Assembly: GCF_020150815.1 (NCBI RefSeq)
Contig: NZ_CP083724.1
Coordinates: 1-64,000, forward strand
Direction of reading: 5' to 3'
Source of the DNA: Haloprofundus salilacus
GTDB taxonomy: Archaea > Halobacteriota > Halobacteria > Halobacteriales > Haloferacaceae
Length of the DNA: 64,000 nucleotides
Numbering within the stretch: position 1 is the first letter of the stretch; each line of letters begins with the position of its first letter. The notes under the pieces are model-generated. The model ran no database searches and was not told where the DNA came from. It saw only the letters and a list, made by a program, of their open reading frames with translations. Positions 7,302 to 16,075 of the stretch are shown piece by piece. A program made the translations under genes and the position numbers.

Positions 7302-8435
7302 TTACGAGTTGTAGGCATCCTGAGCGAGGCGGTGGAACTTGTGGACGGTGTGTTCGTTAGGACCAAGTTGCGCCTGCGCGAGCGCACCCGTCTTCAGCCC
7401 ATCCCACTGCCGTTCGACCAGTTCGAAATCCTCTTCTTGGAGTTGGCGACTCGTCCGGATGAACTCACGCTCTTCCTCGGAGAGGTCGCTGTCGCGGAAG
7501 TAGTAGTCTGCGATAAGCTGGAAGCGGTCAGTATCAATAGGGTCGATGATGTACGTGCCGTAGCCGTCGGCAGTGCCGTACATATTCACTGTAAAGTTCG
7601 GCCAGAGGTAGTGAAATTGTGCTTCGTGTTCATCGTGGATACGCATCTCGTCTTCGACGTCTTCCTCGTGAGTGTAGTGGAGTACCCAATGGTAGTCGTT
7701 GACCTCGAGCTCTGATTCGTCCAGCGAGATGCCTTTAATCCAGTCTTGGTGGTTCGCCTGGCAGTGGTCGCACTCCGAGTAGTTGCTTGCAAACACCTTC
7801 CAGTTACACTCGACCTCCGAGACGATGCGACAGGCGTGTTCGTATTCGCCGAGGGGGAGCGCCTCTAATCGGTCTTTCATCACACCTGCCTGGTCGGACA
7901 ACGGCATCGGATCGTCGGCCAGATTCACGAAGACGAGCGGTCCGATGCTGTCTACGTGGACGTCGTTCAATCCGTTCTCCTTGCAATCGAACTCCTGTAC
8001 GTCTTCATCGTCAAGGTCTGGATTGAGGCTCGCCTCCTCGAAGCTCTTAGGGGTACTCTGGAGATTGCCCTCCAGGTCGTAGGTCCAAAGGTGGTACGGA
8101 CACCGGATTCGATTCGCCTCCTCAGGTTCGGTCATCGGCGTATCTTCCACCATCTTCGACCCTCGGTGAGCGCAGACGTTGTCGAATGCTTTGATCTCAC
8201 CGTCGTGGCCTCGGACGACGATCAGTTGGCGGTTGCCGACATTTCTAGTGAAGAACTGTCCTGGCTCGGAGATACTATTTGCGTGACCTGCGTAAATCCA
8301 GTACTGGCTGAACACCTTCTCTTTCTCCATCTCGAAGATTTCAGGTTCGATGAAGTATTTCGCAGGTAGTGCGTTCGATTTCTCCGTGATGTCGGAACTC
8401 ACTTCCTGAGTTTGTGAGTCGTTCCACTGTGTCAT
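7302..8435 (-). CDS. Rieske non-heme iron oxygenase, GbcA-like
   Basis: A 377-aa ring-hydroxylating-type oxygenase alpha subunit. The Rieske [2Fe-2S] ligands are CAHRG (residues ~88-92) and CPYHLW (~112-117); the mononuclear-iron ligands lie in SNYSECDHCQANH (~205-217) with an acidic ligand expected near EEDFELVERQ. In the GbcA branch, enzymes demethylate glycine betaine to dimethylglycine and release formaldehyde; related branches act on carnitine or stachydrine. Two dimethylglycine/sarcosine dehydrogenase-like genes, a BCCT transporter and folate enzymes follow, which favours betaine. No reductase (GbcB-like) gene is visible in the window, so electrons must come from elsewhere. Confidence 0.88.
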   Translation of the reverse strand: MTQWNDSQTQEVSSDITEKSNALPAKYFIEPEIFEMEKEKVFSQYWIYAGHANSISEPGQFFTRNVGNRQLIVVRGHDGEIKAFDNVCAHRGSKMVEDTPMTEPEEANRIRCPYHLWTYDLEGNLQSTPKSFEEASLNPDLDDEDVQEFDCKENGLNDVHVDSIGPLVFVNLADDPMPLSDQAGVMKDRLEALPLGEYEHACRIVSEVECNWKVFASNYSECDHCQANHQDWIKGISLDESELEVNDYHWVLHYTHEEDVEDEMRIHDEHEAQFHYLWPNFTVNMYGTADGYGTYIIDPIDTDRFQLIADYYFRDSDLSEEEREFIRTSRQLQEEDFELVERQWDGLKTGALAQAQLGPNEHTVHKFHRLAQDAYNS

Positions 8436-8473
8436 ACGATACCATCAATACAACCGTCCCTCAAAGCCGTTCA

Positions 8474-8500
8474 CCAGTGATATTCCACATAAATATATAC
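8474..8500 (-). promoter_or_regulatory. Promoter of the GbcA-like oxygenase with TATA box and half-operator
   Basis: On the minus strand a strong TATA box (TATATATTTATG, about 8486-8498) is followed immediately by ATATCACTGG (8483-8474), 39 bp before the start codon. The latter resembles half of the large palindrome at 9952-9975. A protein bound there would block the start site, so repression is the likelier mode. Confidence 0.5.
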
Positions 8501-8591
8501 ACCCCGCTGTTTGTATCAACCAAGGAGAATTCTCGTGCGTCGCCCGAGGGGGGTGATTCTCAATCGAGAACAAACCGACCGGGGTTGACCA

Positions 8592-9689
8592 TCAATGGAT
8601 CGGGGCGACGCTTCCTCGGACTCGATTGGCAATTTCGTCGCGGCTGGGGGGATGTTCAGGATCCTCTGTTCCGTAGACTCGCTTCACGACAAGGTCGATG
8701 AGGTTCAATTTCTCCAGAAGCTCGCGGGTTTGCCGCTGGTCAAGTCCCAGTTGTCGTTGGACGTCGTAGAGTGTCATCGACGACTGGACCGCATCTATTA
8801 ATTCCTCGAGTTCAACGTCATTCGGCAATCCAATTCCGTCGGCGATGAGTGGCTTTTGAGGTTCACCTTCGTCTGTCTCGTCGGTTCCTATCGGCTCAAC
8901 TGAGGGTTCTCTCTCGACAGTCGGTGCTTCAACGTACTGATGGTCACCTTTCCGTGTGGGCGTCTTGTTGCTCTCGGTCGATGATTGGTCGTCTTCGGAC
9001 CGACTCTCGGTTTCGTCGCTGGTGTCGTACGTGGTCGGCTGATGGACGCCGGCGTCTATCATGTACCGACGGACAGTTTCGGACGCGACGTCCATTTCGA
9101 GGGCGTCCGCCATCGCAGTGAATGTGTCGAACGAGTCGTACAGACACTGTAAGTACTCGGTGTCCTCGTAGGGAGGAACGTCTTCGTTCCGCGTGTCCGC
9201 GAGTATCCGTTCGATATCGGTCGCTGGAGCAGTCTCCGATTCGGTGTCTGGTCGCGAACTCGTCATGTTCAAGTTGTCACCGCCGACCCTGCTCTCGTCT
9301 TCGGACGATGAACTCGGGGATGTTTCGACGATAAAGTCGAGAGTAAATCCAACGAGTACAGTACCGTTCGCCGTCACGTCAGCCCCTGTTCGGTTCACCG
9401 ACACGTTTTCCGGCGTGTGTTCCTCCAGCGCCGGAACTACCGCCGGCGAAAACTCGACCTGAACGCCGCCGTCATCTCGAAGCGTCGCCGCCTCCGGTGC
9501 GGTATCGACGTTCCTCCGATTGGTCGAAGAGTCGCTCACTGGCAACTCGACATCTACCTCGACAGATGCAGCCGCCCCCTCGTTTCGGGAGTCTCTGACT
9601 TCCGCGTCAACGCGGTGGACCGACCCCCCTGCCGCCTCGTACCGTTCGATGATTTGCGAGAGGTTATCAATCGTGTCACTTACTCCCAT
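8592..9689 (-). CDS. Haloarchaeal protein with two predicted HTH segments
   Basis: A 365-aa acidic protein. The first ~115 residues (to VLVGFTLDFIVE) form a compact beta-rich unit. A Ser/Asp-rich linker follows, then a helical segment TFTAMADALEMDVASETV with RRYMIDAGVHQ that looks like a helix-turn-helix (about residues 175-205). After another acidic linker, a C-terminal segment LYDVQRQLGLDQRQTREL looks like a second one. It lies upstream of and divergent from the first dehydrogenase gene, with a 24-bp palindrome in between, so it is a candidate regulator of the island. I cannot assign it to a named family. Confidence 0.7.
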   Translation of the reverse strand: MGVSDTIDNLSQIIERYEAAGGSVHRVDAEVRDSRNEGAAASVEVDVELPVSDSSTNRRNVDTAPEAATLRDDGGVQVEFSPAVVPALEEHTPENVSVNRTGADVTANGTVLVGFTLDFIVETSPSSSSEDESRVGGDNLNMTSSRPDTESETAPATDIERILADTRNEDVPPYEDTEYLQCLYDSFDTFTAMADALEMDVASETVRRYMIDAGVHQPTTYDTSDETESRSEDDQSSTESNKTPTRKGDHQYVEAPTVEREPSVEPIGTDETDEGEPQKPLIADGIGLPNDVELEELIDAVQSSMTLYDVQRQLGLDQRQTRELLEKLNLIDLVVKRVYGTEDPEHPPSRDEIANRVRGSVAPIH

Positions 9690-9728
9690 ATCACTACCCG
9701 TCCAGCAGACGGCATAAGAATACGTGAG

Positions 9729-9745
9729 GAATAGTTCACCTATTC
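9729..9745. promoter_or_regulatory. Inverted repeat in the promoter of the putative regulator
   Basis: GAATAG and CTATTC are separated by TTCAC, about 40 bp upstream of the start at 9689. This is where TFB/TBP or an autoregulatory protein would bind. Confidence 0.35.
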
Positions 9746-9951
9746 ATAAGGAAGCTACTATGCCCCCGATTTGGACGGGAACTATCGTACTCCAGTAAAT
9801 TTGACCCCAAAGGTATTCGTAGCTAGTTGTCACGAGAGTACCTCTTCGGGGGAGACCAGCAGGCGTACGGAACGGATAGATCGTCACCTCCGAGGGTCGA
9901 CCGACGGAACGGTGCGTTGCATCGCCGAGGAAGGACTCCGTTCCGCGTTCG

Positions 9952-9975
9952 AATAACAACGATATCATTGTTATT
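9952..9975. promoter_or_regulatory. 24-bp near-perfect palindrome, candidate operator of the betaine island
   Basis: Arms AATAACAA and TTGTTATT flank the core CGATATCA; 22 of 24 positions are self-complementary. It sits in the 372-bp region between the divergent regulator (8592-9689) and the first dehydrogenase (10062). A related palindrome (ACAG, core CGATATCA, CTGT) recurs at 21302-21317, and half-sites ATATCACTGG stand in both oxygenase promoters. A dimeric repressor or activator site is inferred. The rest of the 372-bp region holds only a TATA-like AACTATAT near 10038. Confidence 0.6.
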
Positions 9976-10061
9976 TCCCTCGAAACTCGACTCATCAACA
10001 CGTTGAATCGTTGTTGGCGATTTCTCGCTGAACGATAACTATATCCGTCCGTCTTGGGGAT

Positions 10062-12674
10062 ATGGCAGTGTCAGATATGAACACGCACGACAGCTTGCCG
10101 ACCGAAGCGGATACTGTTGTTGTCGGTGCTGGTATCGTTGGGTGTAGTACGGCGTATCACCTCACCGAGCTGGGTCGCGACAACGTGGTCGTCGTTGACC
10201 AGGGTCCGCTCCCGACGACCGGCGGATCGTCCAGCCACGCCCCCGGTATCATGTTTCAGACGGCCGAGGAGAAGGTCCTTACCAAGTTCGCGATGTACAG
10301 TCGTGAACTCTACTCACAGTTCGAAGATGAGGACGGGAAACCGCTCTACAACCAAGTCGGCGGAATCGAAGTCGCACGTTCGGACGAACGGATGGACTTC
10401 CTGCAGCGCCGCGTGGAGTGGGGAAAATCGTGGGGACTACCGAACCCTCAGCTCCTCTCGCCCGAAGAGGTGGAGGAGAAGCTTCCGCTCGTCGACAGCG
10501 ACGTGATAAAAGGGGGGTACTACTCACCCACCGACGGACAGGTCTCGGGAGTGAAGGCGTGTGCGGCGCTCGCAGAGGCGGCGATGGAACAAGGAGCGAC
10601 GTTCATTCCTCATACGAGGACCAAGAATGTGTCCGTCGAGGACGGCGAGGTACGCTCGGTCGTCACCGAGAACGGCGAGATCGAGTGCAACGAGATCGTC
10701 ATCGCGACGAATATCTGGGCGCGTCAGCTCGGAGAGAAACTGGGTGTTCACCTGCCGGTGACGCCGGTGGAACACCAGTACACGATCACCGAGCCGCTCG
10801 AAGAGCTCGCGGAGAGTCGAGAGGATGTCAGCAACCATCCGGTGTACGAGAATTACCGAGACGTTTCCGGAGAGAAAGCCGATAGACTTCTCGTCGGTCC
10901 CGACCGACCCATCCTCCGCGATCAGGACAACGCGATGTACTTCCGGACGCACGGGGACGCCTACGGACTCGGATCGTACAACCACGAGCCCATCGTCCCC
11001 GACCCGCAGGAACTCGGCGGCAACGAGGAAGACGGCGAGCAGGGTTCGATTCACGAGTTCTCCGAGTATCACATGAACAACGCGACTCACCCTGACCGCC
11101 CGGATAAAGCTCCCCGGAAGGCGAGTGACGAACTGCTGCCCGCGACAGAGGGGAAGATACTCGAACACAGGTACAACGGCATGTTCGCGGAGTCGCCGAA
11201 CGGCCTTCCCGTGATGGGGCCGGTACAGGAGTACGACGGGCTCTGGTCTGCGGCCGCGATCTGGGTAACTCACGCCGGCGGTGCAGGGAAAGCGCTCGCC
11301 GAGTGGATGGAGAACGGCGTGCCGAGCCTTCCCGAAGGGCCAATCGACCTGCGCCACTGCGACGTCAACCGATTTCAGCCCCACGAGGGGAGCTGGGACT
11401 TCGCTCGCGACATCGGTGGCGAGGAGTACCGTATCGTCTACAATATCGTCCATCCGAAGTGGACCTGGACCGATCACCAACGTGACATCCGCCGGAGCTC
11501 GGTCTACCACAAGCTCCAGGAACTCGACGCCGAACTCTGGGCGGAGGCGGGCTGGGAGGAGGCTCACTGGTTCGACTCCAACGCCGACCTGCTAGCGCGG
11601 TATGGCGACCAGGTTCCTGATCGGGACGGCTGGGAGGCGAAGTATTGGTCGCCCATCGAGGGCGCAGAGGCCCTGCATGTGCGTAATGCGGTCGGGCTCC
11701 ACGACATGACCTCCTTCAACAAGATGGAGATCAGCGGGACAGGAGCCGGTGAGTTCGTCCAGTACCTCTGTACGAACGATATGGACATCGACATCGGACA
11801 GGTCCGATACACGCTCATGTGTAATGAGGAGGGCGGCGTGCGTGCGGACATCACCGTCACGCGCGTCGACGACGACCGGTATCTAGTGCTCACAACCGGG
11901 CGCGAGGTCGGACAGAATCACCTCGCGTGGATTCGCCAGCACGCACCTGACGGCGTCGTCGTCCGCGATGTGACATCAACGCTCTCGTCGTTCGTCCTCA
12001 CAGGTCCGAACGCCCGAAAGGTGCTTCGGAAGATTACCCGTGCAGACCTAACGAACGACGCGTTCCCCTACTTCTCGTCGCAGCAGCTGTTCGTCGAAAA
12101 CGTTCCGGTCACCGCACTGCGCGTCTCCTACGCCGGTGAACTCGGCTGGGAACTGTACACCCCCACCGAGTACGGCGAACAGCTCTGGGAGATTCTCTGG
12201 GAGGCTGGACAGGAGTACGACCTCAGGCCGTATGGGAACGGTGCTCTCGATTCGCTTCGTATCGAAAAGGGGTTCCGTCTATGGGGTGAGGACCTCCACA
12301 CCGAGCATAACCCGTACGAAGCCGGACTCGGCTTTGCCGTCGATTTAGAGACCGAGTTCATCGGCAAGGATGTCGTCGCCGAGGCTGCAGACGGCAACCG
12401 AATCCGCCACAAAGTTGCCTGTCTTACGCTCGACGACGAGGAGGCCGTTATCTTCTCCGACCGTCCCGTTCTCGACGAAGATGAGACGCTGGGCTACGTC
12501 CACAGCGCAGAGTACGGCTACACCGTCGGCGCTTGTATCGCCTATGCGTATCTCCCCCCGGAGTACGCCGAACCGGGAACCGAGGTAGAAATCCTCCACG
12601 AGGGCGAGCGTTACAGCGCGACGGTTCGCGAGGAGCCGCTCTTCGACCCTGAACGCGAACGCGTACGCTCGTAA
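10062..12674 (+). CDS. FAD/GcvT-domain dehydrogenase (dimethylglycine or sarcosine dehydrogenase-like), copy 1
   Basis: An 870-aa two-part protein. The N-terminal FAD oxidoreductase (about 1-430) begins with VVVGAGIVGCSTAYHL and has SSSHAPGIMF, where a His may bind flavin covalently. A linker domain follows, then a C-terminal aminomethyltransferase (GcvT) domain (about 480-870) with LTTGREVGQNHLAW and RIEKGFRLWGEDL. Enzymes of this build oxidise N-methyl groups of dimethylglycine or sarcosine and pass the carbon to tetrahydrofolate as methylene-THF. It fits directly after the GbcA-like step. ATG 10062 is taken as start; an ATG at 10077 is also possible. About half of its residues match copy 2 by eye, so the two probably take different substrates. 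Confidence 0.9.
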   Translation: MAVSDMNTHDSLPTEADTVVVGAGIVGCSTAYHLTELGRDNVVVVDQGPLPTTGGSSSHAPGIMFQTAEEKVLTKFAMYSRELYSQFEDEDGKPLYNQVGGIEVARSDERMDFLQRRVEWGKSWGLPNPQLLSPEEVEEKLPLVDSDVIKGGYYSPTDGQVSGVKACAALAEAAMEQGATFIPHTRTKNVSVEDGEVRSVVTENGEIECNEIVIATNIWARQLGEKLGVHLPVTPVEHQYTITEPLEELAESREDVSNHPVYENYRDVSGEKADRLLVGPDRPILRDQDNAMYFRTHGDAYGLGSYNHEPIVPDPQELGGNEEDGEQGSIHEFSEYHMNNATHPDRPDKAPRKASDELLPATEGKILEHRYNGMFAESPNGLPVMGPVQEYDGLWSAAAIWVTHAGGAGKALAEWMENGVPSLPEGPIDLRHCDVNRFQPHEGSWDFARDIGGEEYRIVYNIVHPKWTWTDHQRDIRRSSVYHKLQELDAELWAEAGWEEAHWFDSNADLLARYGDQVPDRDGWEAKYWSPIEGAEALHVRNAVGLHDMTSFNKMEISGTGAGEFVQYLCTNDMDIDIGQVRYTLMCNEEGGVRADITVTRVDDDRYLVLTTGREVGQNHLAWIRQHAPDGVVVRDVTSTLSSFVLTGPNARKVLRKITRADLTNDAFPYFSSQQLFVENVPVTALRVSYAGELGWELYTPTEYGEQLWEILWEAGQEYDLRPYGNGALDSLRIEKGFRLWGEDLHTEHNPYEAGLGFAVDLETEFIGKDVVAEAADGNRIRHKVACLTLDDEEAVIFSDRPVLDEDETLGYVHSAEYGYTVGACIAYAYLPPEYAEPGTEVEILHEGERYSATVREEPLFDPERERVRS

Positions 12675-12782
12675 CCTACCAAACCTCGTTTTACTCTCAA
12701 GTCCGCGAACCGTGTTCTCGCTTGTTGTCATAGCGAATTGTCGGATCGGGCTTAGGCCGAGGGTCCATTATCGAAGTTGGAC

Positions 12783-13335
12783 GGCCTTGTTTAGACGCGG
12801 AACAAAAGTCTACTGTTTCGCAGTCTACCAATGCTGTCATCTTGATTGATCTGAAGGTGAGTATGTCCAATTTGCGCAGTGATGGCTGGCCGAATAGCGG
12901 TCGAAGCCAATTGCATAGATAGCCTGCACGTCTCCGGTATCGTGAAGATTAGCGGAAAGTCGCAGGAGAGTTCGCCAGACCGCCATCTTGAGCTGCTGCT
13001 TCCGTGAGTATACGGTCGTGAAGTCCGGCAGCTCGCTCGGTTTAAGATTCATTTTCTTGACAATCTCGCGCATCTCGTGAAGAACATCGAGGAGCTGTCG
13101 ATATGGAAGGTCAAGGTATTCGCGGAGACCGTAAATCACAACGATTACCCAGTCAGCGTAGCCGCCGTCACTCTTCTTGACCGCTGGTGAAGAATCGCCA
13201 GAGACAGCGCGTTTCGCCAATGTTTCGAGGCGATCTGTAAAGCGCAAGAGACGAGAGGGCACACTACTCGGGTCTGACTCAGAGGTCAGTTAGTTCGCCG
13301 GAGTGAGTGGTTCTCTACAACGTCTAAACAAGCCC
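12783..13335. mobile_element. Internally deleted IS5-group insertion sequence
   Basis: Terminal inverted repeats GGCCTTGTTTAGACG (12783-12797) and CGTCTAAACAAGCCC (13321-13335) match at 14 of 15 positions. They enclose only ~550 bp with the 5' part of a transposase, so the copy is deleted and immobile by itself. No target duplication is obvious. A 141-bp element at 52468-52608 has nearly the same ends. It separates the two dehydrogenase genes. Confidence 0.75.
12837..13262 (-). pseudogene. Truncated IS5-group transposase
   Basis: The 141-aa product starts MPSRLLRFTDRLETLAKRAV and continues SDGGYADWVIVVIYGLREY and IYAIGFDRYSASHHCANW, which matches the N-terminal half of haloarchaeal IS5-type transposases. 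The first catalytic Asp would lie near IGFD. The DDE domain after this is missing, and the frame ends in SPSDQSR. Inactive. Confidence 0.8.
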
Positions 13336-13491
13336 CTCAGATATCATATCGCCTCCTCTCAGAAACGTTCGACATCCTATCACGTTGTGGATTCGACGTC
13401 GTCTATCTCGTGTCGACAGACGTTCACTCCGCGCTTTGACTTAAATGACCGGTGGACTTATGCGACAGACTGTGTCACTGGTATGTGTCAT

Positions 13492-16041
13492 ATGAGCACA
13501 GAGACTCTCCCGTCGCGAGCCGACACGGTGATCGTCGGCGCCGGGGCCGTCGGGTGTAGCGTTGCATATCACCTGACCGAACTCGGCGCCGACGACGTAA
13601 TCGTCGTTGACCAAGGACCGCTCCCGGTCACAGGTGGTTCGTCGACGCACGCGCCGGGAATCATGTTTCAGACGTCTCCCTCGAAGATTCAGACCAAGAC
13701 CGCTCACTACACGAGCCGACTGCTTAACGACGCGGGCGTCTACACGGAGGTCGGCGGCATCGAACTCGCGCGGTCGGAAGCCCGGATGGACTTCCTCCAG
13801 CGACGCGTCGAGTGGGCGACGTCGTACGGTTTGCCGGAGCCGCAGCTCCTCGAATCAGCGGAAGTCGCCGATAGGCTCCCCTTGGTCAATGAAGACGAGA
13901 TTCTGGGTGGCTACTACTCACCGACCGACGGACAGGTCGCGGGTACCGACGCACTCCAGTGGTATATCGAATCCTCGTCGGCTCGGTTTTTCGGCCATAC
14001 GGAACTGACGGACATTGAGATCGATGGTGGCGAAATTCAGGCCATTGTCACCGACCGGGGTCGCATCGAGTGTGAGCGGTGCGTCCTCGCGACGAACAAC
14101 TGGGCGTACCAGACCGGTCAGATGGCCGGTCTCGACTTACCGATAACGCCCGTCGAGCACCAGTACGTCGTCACCGAACCACTCGACGAACTCCGAGATG
14201 GGAGAGCCGTCGGCTCCGCCACCGACGGTCTGGAGGTGCCCGGTGACCGCCGCCTCACCGAGTTCATGGCTCAGCCCCCAGACCGCCCGGTCGGGCGCGA
14301 CCAAGACAACTCGCTGTACTTCCGCACCCACGGTGACGGCTACGGACTCGGGTCGTACAACCACGAACCGCTGGTTGTCGACCCAGAGGAGATGGGGAAG
14401 AACGACGAGGAGAGTCAGGCGTCGGTTCACAGCTTCACGGAGAAACACTGGACGGAGCCGACGCATCCGAACCGAGAGAAGTCGGCCCAGCAAGCGTTCG
14501 ACGAACTCCTCCCGGCGACCCAGGGCAAGGCGTTCCGCGTGACGGAGAACGGCATCTTCGTCTACACGCCGGATGGAATGCCGGTGCTCGGCGAGACGTC
14601 CGCGGTCGACGGTCTCTGGACCGGTCTGGCCATCTGGTGGACTCACTCCGGGGGGTACGGCCGGATTCTCGCAGAGTGGATGGAGAACGGCGTCCCGCGA
14701 CTCCCCTCGGGACCGGTCGACACGAGCGGGATTCATGTCAATCGGTTCGAACCGCACGCAGGGAGTAAGGACTACTTCACGGACCGCGGCGGCCTGCGGT
14801 ACCAGCAGGTGTACAGCATCGTCGAACCGCGGTGGCAACCCGACGACCACCGCGGCCTACGGGTGAGTCCGTTCTACCACCACCAGCAGGAACTCGGAGC
14901 CGAGTTCTTCCAAAGCGGCGGTTGGGAGGTGCCGCAGTGGTACGAACACAACACGGACCTCCTCTCGAAGTATAGCGAACAGATTCCGGAACAGGAGGGG
15001 TGGCAGGCCATCAACCGCTCGCCGATAACGGGCGCCGAGCACCTCCACACCCGAGATAACGTCTCAATGTTCGATATGACCACGTTCAGCTCGATACGGG
15101 TTACGGGCGCGAATGCCGGCGAGTTCCTCCAACAGTACTGTACCAACGACATGGAACTCGACGTCGGCCAGGTGCGGTACACGACGATGCTGAACCACGG
15201 CGGGACGATTCTCGCCGACCTCACCGTCGCCCGTCTCGACGAGAACGAGTACATGGTGACCACCGGTGGTGGTAACTCTCCGGGGATACACGGGTCATGG
15301 CTCGAAAAACACGCTCCCGAGACTGTCTCCGTGACTGTCGAAGAGTCTGCGAAGTGTACCGTCGGCCTCTGGGGTCCGAACTCGCGGCTCCTGCTCCAGC
15401 GCGTCACCAACGCGGACGTCTCCAACGCCGGGTTCCCGTACTTCAGCTGCAAGCGAATCTACGTCGGAGATGTACCGATTATTGCGCTTCGGGTCTCGTA
15501 CGTCGGCGAACTCGGCTGGGAACTGTGGGCACCGTCGGAGTACGGCCAGAAGCTCTGGCGCACGCTCTGGGAGGCCGGCCGTGACCTCGACATCAGGCCC
15601 ATGGGCGCGGGCGCGCTCGAATCGATGCGCTTAGAAAAGGGGTTCCGACTCTGGGGGACGGACATCGACACGGACGTCGACCCCCTCACCGCTGGACTCC
15701 CGTTCGCGGTCGACTTTGACACGGAGTTCGTCGGCAAAGAGGCACTCGTCGATATCAGGGAAAGTGGCGTCGACAACCGCATCGTTCCCCTGACACTCGA
15801 CGAATCGACGGACATCCTCTCGAGCGGCCGCCCAGTCCACGTAAACGATGAGGTCGGCGGATACGTGCAGGCCGCCGACTACGGCTACAGTGTCGGAGAG
15901 TCGATAGCGTATACCTACCTACCGAGCGAACACGCTGATCCTGGGACCGCAGTCCGGATAACGTGCGAGGGCGAGACATACGATGCGACCGTTCGTGACG
16001 AACCGCTCTTCGATTCCAGCCGCGAGAAAATTATCCGATGA
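13492..16041 (+). CDS. FAD/GcvT-domain dehydrogenase (dimethylglycine or sarcosine dehydrogenase-like), copy 2
   Basis: An 849-aa homologue of the protein at 10062-12674 with the same order: FAD domain with VIVGAGAVGCSVAYHL and SSTHAPGIMF, linker, and GcvT domain with VSYVGELGWELW and RLEKGFRLWGTD. With two such enzymes one may act on dimethylglycine and the other on sarcosine. The open frame extends upstream to 13303, but the extra part overlaps IS sequence; ATG 13492 gives the family-typical MSTETLPSRADTVIVGAG (13483 would add three residues). The IS remnant now separates it from copy 1, so it needs its own promoter. Likely followed by the ammonia-lyase as an operon (34-bp gap). Confidence 0.9.
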   Translation: MSTETLPSRADTVIVGAGAVGCSVAYHLTELGADDVIVVDQGPLPVTGGSSTHAPGIMFQTSPSKIQTKTAHYTSRLLNDAGVYTEVGGIELARSEARMDFLQRRVEWATSYGLPEPQLLESAEVADRLPLVNEDEILGGYYSPTDGQVAGTDALQWYIESSSARFFGHTELTDIEIDGGEIQAIVTDRGRIECERCVLATNNWAYQTGQMAGLDLPITPVEHQYVVTEPLDELRDGRAVGSATDGLEVPGDRRLTEFMAQPPDRPVGRDQDNSLYFRTHGDGYGLGSYNHEPLVVDPEEMGKNDEESQASVHSFTEKHWTEPTHPNREKSAQQAFDELLPATQGKAFRVTENGIFVYTPDGMPVLGETSAVDGLWTGLAIWWTHSGGYGRILAEWMENGVPRLPSGPVDTSGIHVNRFEPHAGSKDYFTDRGGLRYQQVYSIVEPRWQPDDHRGLRVSPFYHHQQELGAEFFQSGGWEVPQWYEHNTDLLSKYSEQIPEQEGWQAINRSPITGAEHLHTRDNVSMFDMTTFSSIRVTGANAGEFLQQYCTNDMELDVGQVRYTTMLNHGGTILADLTVARLDENEYMVTTGGGNSPGIHGSWLEKHAPETVSVTVEESAKCTVGLWGPNSRLLLQRVTNADVSNAGFPYFSCKRIYVGDVPIIALRVSYVGELGWELWAPSEYGQKLWRTLWEAGRDLDIRPMGAGALESMRLEKGFRLWGTDIDTDVDPLTAGLPFAVDFDTEFVGKEALVDIRESGVDNRIVPLTLDESTDILSSGRPVHVNDEVGGYVQAADYGYSVGESIAYTYLPSEHADPGTAVRITCEGETYDATVRDEPLFDSSREKIIR

Positions 16042-16075
16042 ACAGCGCCGACGAGTGAACACCCCATCTAAACTC

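Noticed and set aside
10524-11567. 347-residue minus-strand frame opposite the first dehydrogenase
   Set aside because: Antisense shadow; FAD and GcvT motifs lie on the plus strand.
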